Both the position numbers and the translations under genes were made by a program. From NCBI GenBank assembly GCA_015061365.1, contig SUWS01000014.1:1-52834 (forward strand): a stretch of 52,834 nt of DNA, written 5' to 3'. A model generated the notes under the pieces. It was given only the letters and a program-made list of their open reading frames with translations. It had not been told where the DNA came from and searched no databases. Within the stretch, counting starts at the first letter, position 1. Each line of letters starts with the position of its first letter. Source of the stretch: Lentimicrobiaceae bacterium. Its GTDB lineage: Bacteria > Bacteroidota > Bacteroidia > Bacteroidales > F082. Positions 34,638 through 42,804 of this stretch are shown in pieces.

Positions 34638-36362
34638 ATGAACGATATGAAAAGATTTATTACAGTTTTAACATTGACATTTTTGTTCGTGAACAATGTT
34701 TCTTCTCAGGTATCTGATTATGATATGAATTATAACTTATCAAAAGAAGACCTTATAAACTTACGTTTGTCAAGAAATAGCATTAAAGATGAGCGTGTAG
34801 AGAGAAATAATGAGAAAAACACTCAGTATCTTTGGGAATATGTCATTGAGGAATCTAATAGCGACGAGAGTTTTGAATTTGGTGAAGCTATAGAATTGTC
34901 TAATGGAAATGTAGCTGTCACATCTGATTTTTATTATAGAAGCGGGTTCGGAGATTTTTATTCTGCTCATCCGGCACTCATGTTGCTCAATTCAAATGGA
35001 GATGAGTTAGTACGCAATGATTTCTTTCGTCCAGGCTACACAATGATGTCGACTCCCCCTTACCTTTTTGAGAAAAACAATGAGCTGTATGCGCTTACAA
35101 CATACAGCCCGGAACATGACTTTCTTAGTTTCAATCATTTTATGAATTATGAAAATCCTCCTACAGATGCCATCTTGGCGTTATATAAATTTGATGAAAC
35201 ACTTAATATAGTTGAAAGTTATGAGCATAGTTTCCCTATTGATACTTTTGAAAATAGAGGATGGGATAGTTGGGAATATTTGCCAAACGAATATAGCGGC
35301 AATTTATTCCTGTTTTCTGCATTTGAGGATGAAGGCGACATAGTAGGTGCATATTACAAAATAGTTAGTACAGATCCCGATAATCCACGAGGATTCGACT
35401 CTCTGTTCTTCTTCCGGATGAATTTTGACGGTGAGATAGTAAAAATGAAATCTTACGAGACAGAATTTAGTGGTGGTTGGTATCAGGCGTTGTATCGCAG
35501 AAATCATATCGTTAAAACAGATTCATACTATATCATGTACGACAGAGGATTAAATAACATTCATGGAGAGATTACATATTATGATAAGGACTTTAATCTT
35601 GTAGAAACAAAATACCTGATACATCCAGGTTATAACTATCCAGCAGTAAATTTTTTAAGAGACATTACTGTTCGTAAATCATCTACAAATAAGACTTATT
35701 TGTCAGTTACTGCATCTTCTATTACAAATCCTCATTCTGATCACTATAATGATGTTAGGTTATATATGTTAGATGACGATCTGGATGCTGCTCCAATGTA
35801 TTTGTCAAATGATAATTACATTGTCAGAGGTAGTCCGACTACATACGAAATATCACCTCTTCTCGGAGCGGTTGACGTGGCTCCTGACAGTTTGATGTTT
35901 TTTGCATGTAATTATGATTTGGACAATAAACCATATTGCATTATAGAATGTTTGAATGAAGATTTAGATACCATCTCCACTTTGTATTATGGCAATAAAA
36001 TCAGATCTTTGAGATCGACAGAAGACGGAGACCTTTATGTAACTACTTATAAAAGCGTCGCTAAATTCCCTGCCACAGTCTTCGGTTTCGAACCTGACAA
36101 CATCGAAGAAGCTCACGCTCATAACCTGCATCTCGCTGTGGCTTATCCTAATCCGGGCGGTGATGTTTTGAATATAAGAACAGGTTTGCGCAACGCGACA
36201 TTGCAAGTCTATGATATGCAAGGAAGAATAATCCATCAACAAGAAATTACAGATGAAATTACAAGTGTTGACGCTTCGAAATGGAAGAGCGGAACCTACA
36301 TTTGGAAATTAACAATTGACAATGAACAATTGACAGTTGAGGAAGGGAAATGGGTTAAATAG
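34638..36362 (+). CDS. T9SS-sorted exported protein of unknown function
   Basis: A 574-residue protein. It starts at ATG 34638 or at ATG 34647 (MKRFITVLTLTFLFVNN signal peptide); the second gives the more usual signal. The body is beta-propeller-like in composition, with repeated aromatic/Asp segments (NNELYALTTYSPEHDF, KTYLSVTASSI, DGDLYVTTYKSVA), but no named domain. The tail has a type A sorting domain (VAYPNPGGDVLNIRTGL ... LQVYDMQGRIIHQQE ... SGTYIWKL). Its final residues TIDNEQLTVEEGKWVK are encoded by an AACAATTGACAATGAAC-type repeat that is otherwise intergenic. It is probably co-transcribed with the Omp28-like gene. Confidence 0.78.
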   Translation: MNDMKRFITVLTLTFLFVNNVSSQVSDYDMNYNLSKEDLINLRLSRNSIKDERVERNNEKNTQYLWEYVIEESNSDESFEFGEAIELSNGNVAVTSDFYYRSGFGDFYSAHPALMLLNSNGDELVRNDFFRPGYTMMSTPPYLFEKNNELYALTTYSPEHDFLSFNHFMNYENPPTDAILALYKFDETLNIVESYEHSFPIDTFENRGWDSWEYLPNEYSGNLFLFSAFEDEGDIVGAYYKIVSTDPDNPRGFDSLFFFRMNFDGEIVKMKSYETEFSGGWYQALYRRNHIVKTDSYYIMYDRGLNNIHGEITYYDKDFNLVETKYLIHPGYNYPAVNFLRDITVRKSSTNKTYLSVTASSITNPHSDHYNDVRLYMLDDDLDAAPMYLSNDNYIVRGSPTTYEISPLLGAVDVAPDSLMFFACNYDLDNKPYCIIECLNEDLDTISTLYYGNKIRSLRSTEDGDLYVTTYKSVAKFPATVFGFEPDNIEEAHAHNLHLAVAYPNPGGDVLNIRTGLRNATLQVYDMQGRIIHQQEITDEITSVDASKWKSGTYIWKLTIDNEQLTVEEGKWVK

Positions 36363-36508
36363 AATTTTAGAACTTTAGAACTTTAGAATTCTGGAACTTT
36401 GAGCTTTGAACTTTGAACTTTGAACTAAAGTTCAATAGCCTTAGTTCAAAGTTCAATAGCCTTAGTTCAAAGTTCAATAGCCATAGTTCAAAAGCCTTAG
36501 TTTAAAAA
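36363..36508. repeat. Heptad arrays (TTTAGAAC)/(CTTTGAA) with inverted (GCCTTAGTTCAAAGTTCAATA) units
   Basis: Direct heptads up to about 36426 turn into inverted 21-bp units up to about 36507. The next ~80 bp repeat 3042-3110 with about 90% identity and lead into the second small-ORF cassette. Confidence 0.8.
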
Positions 36509-36570
36509 TTCAATTACTTAATAATCAACGATTTACCCCCCCGATTTTATAAAAAAATATTTAAAAAAAC

Positions 36571-36601
36571 TTGTATTTTTGAAATAAAATTATAAACTTT
36601 G
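36571..36601 (+). promoter_or_regulatory. Promoter of the second small-ORF cassette
   Basis: TTG (36571-36573), 19 nt, TAAACTTTG (36593-36601). Box positions are identical to the copy at 3104-3135, although the bases next to TTG differ. Confidence 0.6.
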
Positions 36602-36622
36602 CAGGACGAGAAATGAAACAAC

Positions 36623-36670
36623 ATGGAAAATAACATACAAATATTAGGCAAGAACAGATTTATTAAATGA
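36623..36670 (+). CDS. 15-residue microprotein / leader ORF, second copy
   Basis: It encodes MENNIQILGKNRFIK, differing from the copy at 3162 by one conservative Lys-to-Arg change. The 5' region has a 5-bp net deletion just before the ATG that spares the ORF. It is followed at once by a terminator. Function unknown. Confidence 0.5.
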   Translation: MENNIQILGKNRFIK

Positions 36671-36719
36671 AAGTCTCTGCAGGATATGAATTACAGCATT
36701 CATCTACAGAGACTTTTTT
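36670..36719 (+). terminator. Terminator of the second small-ORF cassette
   Basis: AAGTCTCTG (36671-36679) pairs with CAGAGACTT (36706-36714), then Ts. It is the same hairpin as at 3209-3258 with one loop change. Confidence 0.8.
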
Positions 36720-36729
36720 ATAATTTGAT

Positions 36730-36932
36730 TTAAGGGGACTTCTATAAATTCCCCGTTTAAATGAACTTTATCAATGAAAATTAAAACTTTTGCGAGCTTT
36801 ATGTTTTTTCTTGGAATCTTTTTATCTTTCTCTCAATCACATAGCTCGCTATGTTCTTTCGAGAAAAACAAAAATCTTCTCAAAGAAAAATTCATAAATC
36901 TCCTGCAAAGCAATTTATAGAAATCCCCTTAA
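36730..36932. mobile_element. MITE copy B (complete, TTAA-flanked)
   Basis: The ends are TTAAGGGGACTTCTATAAAT and, inverted, TTAAGGGGATTTCTATAAAT. The centre has CATAGC-TC-GCTATG. No ORF is present. The paralogous site at 3266-3280 (GATTCAATATAAATC) is the empty version: flanks GAT and TATAAATC join around a single TTAA-like site (TCAA at 3269-3272). The insertion lies between the small-ORF terminator and the GLUG gene at 37031. Confidence 0.9.
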
Positions 36933-37030
36933 TATAAATCTTCAATCATGGGAATAATGCGGTTCTGCCCACGATTAAGGATAAAAAGTTAATAAATAGA
37001 ACCAGCAAAAATTATTAAAATCTTATTATC

Positions 37031-38416
37031 ATGAAAAAATTTATCATCTCCATAGTCATCTTAGCAATGACGGCATCCTTGACGGCTCAGGTATCCGTAT
37101 GGGATGGAAGTTACGAAGAGTTCGACACTTCTAACGAAAAAGGTCTCACAGAAGACAACCCTATCCTCATAGAAAATGCGGCACAATTAGCGTTCATGTC
37201 GCAACTGTCTTATAGCGCAAACAATAAAATGTACTATAAACTTACAACTGACATCGATCTTAATTATCTTCCTTGGACACCTATAGGTATGTTGCTCAAC
37301 AGCACTTTCTATGGTTATTTCGACGGCAACAATCATAGCATCAGCAAGATGGATTTCGCATTGTTCAGTTTAGCCCAAGGCTATATAAAAAACCTGACAA
37401 TCAAAGATACCGATTTCATAATTGATGATGCGGCGAGTTCTCCTTTCGGATCCTTCACGTTCGGCGCTTTCAATGACGATTTGCTCCTTATCGAGAACTG
37501 CCACAATTATGCGAATATCACAATAAAAGACGGATTCAACTTCGCCATCGGCGGTATCATAGGCCGTTGTGAGGAGAGCACATACATCTACAACTGCTCA
37601 AACCACGGAAACATCAATATTACAAATCAAGAAGACGGAACTCATCCTATTGTTGGAGGCATCGGTGGCAGGGTATATAACACCTCGTTCTGTTACAATA
37701 CTGGTGACATCAACCTTGAATGTTCCTTCATTAATAATGTGAGGACAGGCGGCATAGCTGGATTGGCAAGTAAAGAGATACAAAATTGCTACAACACCGG
37801 AAATGTGGAGCCGATAGTATATAACGAAGGTATGTCAATATCTGGTGGTATTGTAGGTTATGTTGGTGGAAGCAGCAGTTTGTTGTCATGCTATAACATA
37901 GGATACGTCAATGGCGACTCTTCTTCAGGATTGATCGGTCAAATTGAAAACGAGGATGGATTCGTTGCCGACAACTGCTTCATGGCTGAACATAACGAAA
38001 GTATTGGTTATGGCGAATTACTTTCAACCGACTTCATGAAAAGCGATGAATTTGTCACGATGCTCAACAAGTATAACGATTATTACAAGAAAGATGTAGA
38101 GCCATTCGTCAATGACGGTTATCCTATCATAGACACAGAAAAGATTCCTGCCTTCGATATCGACGGAACATTTGGTGTTAAAGAAACAAATACTGATAAC
38201 AACATCTCCGTCTATCCTAACCCGGCTAAAGACTTTGTGAGAGTGTCAACAGTCAACGGACAACAGACAACAGTCAAGGTCTATAATACACTTGGAATGT
38301 TGGTGGATGAATTTGAAATGAATTCTAACGAGATTGATATCAACATTTCGGATTATAAGAGCGGAATGTATTTCATTGACGTAGATGGAACAATCAGCAA
38401 GCTTGTTGTAAGATAA
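37031..38416 (+). CDS. GLUG-repeat surface protein, near-identical twin of 3378 with a different sorting domain
   Basis: A 461-residue protein. Residues 1 to about 390 match the 3378 protein except for Val instead of Ile just after the signal peptide (TAQV); the DNA is nearly identical there too. From SVYPNPAKDFV onward the two part: here the tail reads RVSTVNGQQTTVKVYNTLGM, LVDEFEMNSNEIDINISDY and MYFIDVDGTISKLVVR, a normal type A sorting domain without the palindrome-encoded GTRLATSAT. This points to recent gene conversion of the body with exchange, or retention, of a different C-terminus. Function as for the twin: an exported, probably surface-attached beta-helix protein. Confidence 0.85.
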   Translation: MKKFIISIVILAMTASLTAQVSVWDGSYEEFDTSNEKGLTEDNPILIENAAQLAFMSQLSYSANNKMYYKLTTDIDLNYLPWTPIGMLLNSTFYGYFDGNNHSISKMDFALFSLAQGYIKNLTIKDTDFIIDDAASSPFGSFTFGAFNDDLLLIENCHNYANITIKDGFNFAIGGIIGRCEESTYIYNCSNHGNINITNQEDGTHPIVGGIGGRVYNTSFCYNTGDINLECSFINNVRTGGIAGLASKEIQNCYNTGNVEPIVYNEGMSISGGIVGYVGGSSSLLSCYNIGYVNGDSSSGLIGQIENEDGFVADNCFMAEHNESIGYGELLSTDFMKSDEFVTMLNKYNDYYKKDVEPFVNDGYPIIDTEKIPAFDIDGTFGVKETNTDNNISVYPNPAKDFVRVSTVNGQQTTVKVYNTLGMLVDEFEMNSNEIDINISDYKSGMYFIDVDGTISKLVVR

Positions 38417-38496
38417 GATTTTTAAAAAACTCAGAACCTCAGAATCTCAGAACTTCAGAATATTTTGAGATTTTGAGGTTCTCAATTGATTTTCTC

Positions 38497-38527
38497 TTGA
38501 CAAAGTCACTTCTTTGTTGTACCTTTG
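38497..38527 (+). promoter_or_regulatory. Promoter of the small exported protein at 38554
   Basis: TTG (38497-38499), 20 nt, TACCTTTG (38520-38527), with the ATG 27 nt after the -7 box. Consensus boxes are good. Confidence 0.65.
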
Positions 38528-38553
38528 AGAGCCAAATGCAAAACCTCACAATT

Positions 38554-39159
38554 ATGAAAAGACTTCTGCTGATATCGACATTCATTTTCATATCATTATG
38601 CCTTAATGCGCAGGTCAGAGGCAAAAAGCCTCCCAAGATGCTTTCCACGCAGACGGGATGTGTTTTTCGTTACCCGCCAAAAACGAAGTCTTTTGCAGAT
38701 ATAAACGTTGCTTATTCGCTGCATCCCCAATATTCAATAGGAATAACTATCGGTCGTGTCAAACGTTTCGGGTATTATGTAAGCGCCATGTCCTGGTGCA
38801 GAGTCGTCGCCTTAAGCACTGATATGGAATGCGACGCCAACGGATTTATCGACGGAGAGATGCAGTATTTTTCAGGCAAGAGCAGCAACGCCAGACTATC
38901 GCTGATATGCGGCATCATGTTCAGATTGTCGGAACAATTAGCTTTGAAAACAGGAATAGGCTATGGAACAAGAGCACTCGCATGGGAGACTGGCGATGGC
39001 AGATGGATAAGGAATGACTCGTACGGATATGAAGGATTTGAGCTGAACGCCGGTCTTCAGTTCTTCATTGACAACATTAATATTTCTTTCGACTGTGTAA
39101 GTAACAGTCTGAAAACATTAGAGTTTAAAATAGGTTTTGGCATTAACAAAAACAAATAA
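38554..39159 (+). CDS. Exported beta-barrel-like protein of unknown function
   Basis: A 201-residue protein. I use ATG 38554 (MKRLLLISTFIFISLCLNAQ signal peptide); the 27 upstream codons overlap the promoter. The mature part alternates hydrophobic and polar residues, with glycine/aromatic turns (VAYSLHPQYSIGITIGRVKR, LALKTGIGYGTRALAWETGD) and ends LKTLEFKIGFGINKNK. This pattern suits a small outer-membrane barrel. No family is recognised. It lies 4 bp before the FISUMP lipoprotein gene and is probably in one operon with it. Confidence 0.65.
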   Translation: MKRLLLISTFIFISLCLNAQVRGKKPPKMLSTQTGCVFRYPPKTKSFADINVAYSLHPQYSIGITIGRVKRFGYYVSAMSWCRVVALSTDMECDANGFIDGEMQYFSGKSSNARLSLICGIMFRLSEQLALKTGIGYGTRALAWETGDGRWIRNDSYGYEGFELNAGLQFFIDNINISFDCVSNSLKTLEFKIGFGINKNK

Positions 39160-39163
39160 GAAT

Positions 39164-40969
39164 ATGAGAGACGATTTGTTATTTGCAATACTTGTGACAT
39201 GTGTCTTTTTATCTGCATGCAGAAAAGACCCCAAGCCTGATGTTTTCAAAATCACAGAAGTCGAGACGACGGCTTCATCAACAGGAGCTGAGATAAAGGG
39301 CTCATACATCTTCAACAGCATTCCTAATGAAATGAAGATATTATACGGAAAGGATGATGACCTTTCTAACGCTCTAGCTTCTGAAGTTGATATTAACGGT
39401 GATGAGTTCAAGGTCGTAATTGACGGACTTGAGAGCAAGACCAATTACCATTACTGCTTTGAATGCATCGCGTCGCACAGTTCCATAAAGACAGCTACAA
39501 AATCTTTCATGACGCTTGCAGGCAGACCTACGGTCATAACTAACGAGATATTCGACATTGGTACAGATGCGGCAAAAGGTGGCGGCATCGTAACCGATGA
39601 TGGCGGAGCGATGGTGACATCACGAGGAATATGCTGGAGTCATAATCAGAACCCGACGACAGACGACCGTCATACTACTGACGGCGACGGCACGGGAGAA
39701 TTCGCAAGTGAAATAACAAAGCTTTCTTCCAATACGAAATATTATGTAAGAGCGTATGCCGCCAACGAAGCGGGAACAGCTTACGGAGAAGAGAAGTGCT
39801 TCACGACAGAAGTCGGATTGCCGACCGTCATCACATCGGATGTAAGCGAAATAATGGATTCTACTGCGAGATGCGGCGGCATTGTCACAAACGACGGAGG
39901 CTCAGAGATAACGGCGAGAGGCGTGTGTTGGGGTACGTCCAAGTTCCCCACGTTGAGCGGTCCGCATACAAACGACGGAACAGGTACGGGAGAGTTCACA
40001 AGCGAGATGAGCGGAATGAGACCTAATACAGAATATTATGTAAGAGCATACGCCACCAATGCGGCAGGTACAATATACGGCGACAACATCAAATTCACCA
40101 CTATAGGACTTCCGATGGTCAGCATAGTGAACATATCTGACTTGACAAGGACTTCCGCAACGATGTTGGCATACGTAACCTACGAAGGCGGAACAGAGGT
40201 TACGGCAAGAGGCGTATGCTGGAGCGTCAATCCAAATCTGACGACAGAAGACCATCATAGCAGCGACGGCGGTGGCATAGGAGAGTTCTCAATAGAAATG
40301 ACGGGATTGGTTCCCAACACAAAATATTATGTTAGAGCATACGCCACCAATGAATTAGGAACAGCTTATTCAGAAGAGGAAAGTCTTATCACCGTACCAG
40401 AAGAACAGGAGCCTACAGGCTATATCAACGGACGTCCATACGTAGATCTCGGACTGCCGTCGGGTTTGAAATGGGCGATGTATAATGTGGGAGCATCTTC
40501 CACCACTGATTGCGGTGACACTTATGCATGGGGTGAGATAGAGACAAAATCATCATATACTCCAAACAACTGCAGTTCGTACGGCCTTGCCGAAGACATA
40601 TCCGGAGATGCCCGTTATGATGCGGCAAGAGCGAAGTGGAGCAGCACATGGAGAATGCCCACCATAGATGAAGCGAAAGAACTTGAAGAATACTGCACAT
40701 TAAGATGGGTGGTCTATAATGGTGATGAGTGGTTGATGATAACCGGACCTAACGGCAATTATATATTTTTACCTGCAAGAACTCATTATGAGAATCATTC
40801 AGAGCTAAGAGCAACTTCATGGACTTCCACACCTTCCAGTTGGATACATTATCAATATACAACAGCATATTGTATTTATACGCATAATATTAATGATATC
40901 TGGTATGGCTACTTCGATAATAAGGAAGAACGTTGGCGGGGCAGAAATATTCGTCCAGTGTCTGATTGA
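39164..40969 (+). CDS. Lipoprotein with fibronectin-III-like repeats and a FISUMP domain
   Basis: A 601-residue protein. ATG 39164 gives the lipoprotein signal MRDDLLFAILVTCVFLSAC. Three similar ~95-residue modules follow from about residue 120 (PTVITNEIFD, PTVITSDVSE, PMVSIVNISD), each with GGIVT.DGG..VT.RG.CW and NT.YYVRAYA.N..GT.Y, a fibronectin-III-like pattern. The C-terminal ~180 residues are a Fibrobacter succinogenes major paralogous (FISUMP) domain: YVDLGLPSGLKWAMYNVGAS, YAWGEIETK, WSSTWRMPTIDEAKEL, GPNGNYIFLPA, and the end RGRNIRPVSD. It is related to the protein at 48394. It is probably surface-exposed; its ligand is unknown. Confidence 0.85.
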   Translation: MRDDLLFAILVTCVFLSACRKDPKPDVFKITEVETTASSTGAEIKGSYIFNSIPNEMKILYGKDDDLSNALASEVDINGDEFKVVIDGLESKTNYHYCFECIASHSSIKTATKSFMTLAGRPTVITNEIFDIGTDAAKGGGIVTDDGGAMVTSRGICWSHNQNPTTDDRHTTDGDGTGEFASEITKLSSNTKYYVRAYAANEAGTAYGEEKCFTTEVGLPTVITSDVSEIMDSTARCGGIVTNDGGSEITARGVCWGTSKFPTLSGPHTNDGTGTGEFTSEMSGMRPNTEYYVRAYATNAAGTIYGDNIKFTTIGLPMVSIVNISDLTRTSATMLAYVTYEGGTEVTARGVCWSVNPNLTTEDHHSSDGGGIGEFSIEMTGLVPNTKYYVRAYATNELGTAYSEEESLITVPEEQEPTGYINGRPYVDLGLPSGLKWAMYNVGASSTTDCGDTYAWGEIETKSSYTPNNCSSYGLAEDISGDARYDAARAKWSSTWRMPTIDEAKELEEYCTLRWVVYNGDEWLMITGPNGNYIFLPARTHYENHSELRATSWTSTPSSWIHYQYTTAYCIYTHNINDIWYGYFDNKEERWRGRNIRPVSD

Positions 40970-41222
40970 AAGATTAGGTGTCATAAAACAGGTATATACC
41001 TTTATCAAGAAAACATTTCCTGAATTAAACGAAACGGAATATAAGGTGTGTCTGTTATCGGTTGTTCCAATAAGTGTAGATGATATTGCCAATATAATCG
41101 AATTAAGTGTTGATTCAGTCGGTAAGGCAAGAACCAACATCAGAAAGAAATTGAAAATAGAAAATAAGAGAACTTATTTTTCAGAATATATATTAGAAAA
41201 ATATTACCAAAGAGAAGTCTAA
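40966..41222 (+). pseudogene. Detached HTH tail of a regulator like that at 31298
   Basis: Starting at the stop of the FISUMP gene, in another frame, about 85 codons read IERLGVIKQVYTFIKKTFPE, LNETEYKVCLLSVVPISVDD, IANIIELSVDSVGKARTNIR then KKL. This matches the C-terminal HTH of the 31298 protein (LTETEQKICLLSFLAFRVKE IAHILNLRENTVSKYR). No sensor, membrane helix or own promoter remains. It looks like the 3' stump of a second regulator whose front was replaced by the FISUMP gene. An ORF from an ATG at 40893 exists but overlaps the lipoprotein. Confidence 0.65.
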
Positions 41223-41265
41223 AAAATTTTTATGGTAACATACATATTTTTTTCGTAAACTTAAA

Positions 41266-41296
41266 ATGCAGAGTAAAAAAGGCTCTGCATTTTTTT
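41266..41296 (+). terminator. Terminator after the HTH remnant
   Basis: ATGCAGAG-TAAAAAAGG-CTCTGCAT followed by six Ts: a perfect 8-bp stem. Confidence 0.9.
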
Positions 41297-41567
41297 ATAA
41301 ATTGAAGCACTCTAAAACACACGCCAAAATTTACGTAAGAGCACGGTAATTCCCATGATTTTTCATTAAATATAGTCAGAAAACAACCAAAATTCGGTAA
41401 TTGAATCTGTAAAACGACTGGAAAGATATTTGGCTTATTTTCTTATATTATACTGATAACCAAAAGATTTATTTTTGACAATGTAAAATATATCTGTAAA
41501 ATCATTGTAAAAATCAAGATTGTAATAATTGATTAGGTAGTTTTACAAAACTTTAAAAATTATCGTT
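41297..41567. other. AT-rich spacer without a gene
   Basis: About 270 bp with no ORF, repeat array or clear promoter. It leads into the signal-peptide stump. Confidence 0.5.
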
Positions 41568-41760
41568 ATGAAAAAGTCATTATTTACAATTTTTATGTTT
41601 TTATGTGTTGTATCTTTATCAAAATATATCTAAAAGAAGGAAACGCCGATATAACGTTCTACAACACATTAGGTGTTGCCGTTAAACAATCAGCATTAAA
41701 TGAGGGTGAAAATATCATTAATGCTGATGATTTGAAAGCTGGAATTTATATCTGGAAAAC
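41568..41760 (+). pseudogene. Stump of a T9SS cargo gene: signal peptide joined to part of a sorting domain
   Basis: ATG 41568 encodes a signal peptide (MKKSLFTIFMFLCVVSLSK) that hits TAA at 41631-41633. In another frame, from about 41625, the DNA encodes IYLKEGNADITFYNTLGVAV and then ADDLKAGIYIWKT, the heart of a type A sorting domain. The whole mature body is missing between them. At about 41760 it switches abruptly to the GLUG remnant in a third frame. Confidence 0.65.
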
Positions 41761-42612
41761 ACCTACATCTCTAACTGCTCTAATCACGGCGACATCAATG
41801 TCACTCAGGAAGACGGCTTATATCCTGTTGTCGGAGGCATCGGAGGTTTAGTGTTCAACACATCGTTCTGCTATAACACCGGCGACATCAACGTAGGATG
41901 TTCTTTCGTCGACAACGTGAAAGTCGGCGGCATTGCAGGTCTGTCAAGCAAGGCGGTAAAGAACTGCTACAACACAGGTAACGTGGAGACGATAATCTAT
42001 AACGACGGCACAAGTATCGCCGGCAGCATCGTTGGTTTTGCAGGAGGAATCAGCGCGTTGTTGTCATGCTATAACATTGGAAACGTCAACGGCAACTCTT
42101 CATCAGGATTGATTGCTCAAGTTGAAAACGAGAACACCTTCGTAGCCGACAACTGCTTTATGGCAGATCATAACGAAAGCAACGGCTATGGAGAATCGCT
42201 CTCAACCGACTTTATGAAGAGCGACGAATTTGTAGCGATGCTCAACAAATATGACAATTATTACAAGAAAGATGTAGAGCCATTCGTCAACGACGGTTAT
42301 CCTATCATCGACACAGAAAAGATTCCAGCCTTCGACATCGACGGAACGATAGGTGTTGAAGAAAGTGTAACAGAAACAAATATCGAGATTTATCCTAATC
42401 CGGCGAGCGACTTTGTGAGAGTGTCAACAGTCAACGGACAACAGTCAACAGTCAGAGTTTACAATATATTAGGAATGTTGGTAGGGACGCGTCTTGCCAC
42501 GTCCGCAACAAATGAAATAGAAATCAATGTTTCAGAATACAATCCTGGAATCTATTTCATCAATATCAGCAACGAAGAATCTAATGTAACAAAGAAAATT
42601 GTTGTTGAATAA
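41761..42612 (+). pseudogene. 5'-truncated GLUG-repeat T9SS gene
   Basis: The frame reads TYISNCSNHGDINVTQEDGL from the junction at about 41761. It then follows the 3378/37031 proteins to the end (NTSFCYNTGDINVGCSFVDN ... FMKSDEFVAMLNKY ... KKIVVE) at roughly 80% identity. The signal peptide and first ~180 residues are absent. A GTG at 41851 could start translation but would give a protein without export signal. The sorting domain contains VGTRLATSATNE, encoded by the palindrome at about 42481-42503. Confidence 0.75.
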
Positions 42613-42745
42613 TTTTTGGTTTAAGGTTTAAAGCTTAAGGTTTAAGGTCAGATGATCTTTACTTTGAACTTTGAGCTTTGAACTTAGTTCAAAAGCCTTA
42701 GTTCAAAAGCCTTAGTTCAAAAGCCTTAGTTCCAGAGTTTTTTTA
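42613..42745. repeat. (GGTTTAA)/(CTTTGAA) heptads and inverted (AAAAGCCTTAGTTC) units
   Basis: GTTTAAG-type heptads come first, then CTTTGAG units, then three identical 14-bp inverted units ending in TTAGTTCCAGAG, as after the GLUG gene at 986. Confidence 0.8.
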
Positions 42746-42804
42746 AATTCATAATGCATAATTAAAATAATTATGAATTATTTTGAATCTGAGAAGATTT
42801 TATC

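Noticed and set aside
39164..40969. Frameshifted fusion of the lipoprotein and the HTH tail as one programmed-frameshift protein
   Set aside because: No slippery heptamer or strong pseudoknot is visible at the stop, and FISUMP proteins normally end at IRPVS(D/G/E).
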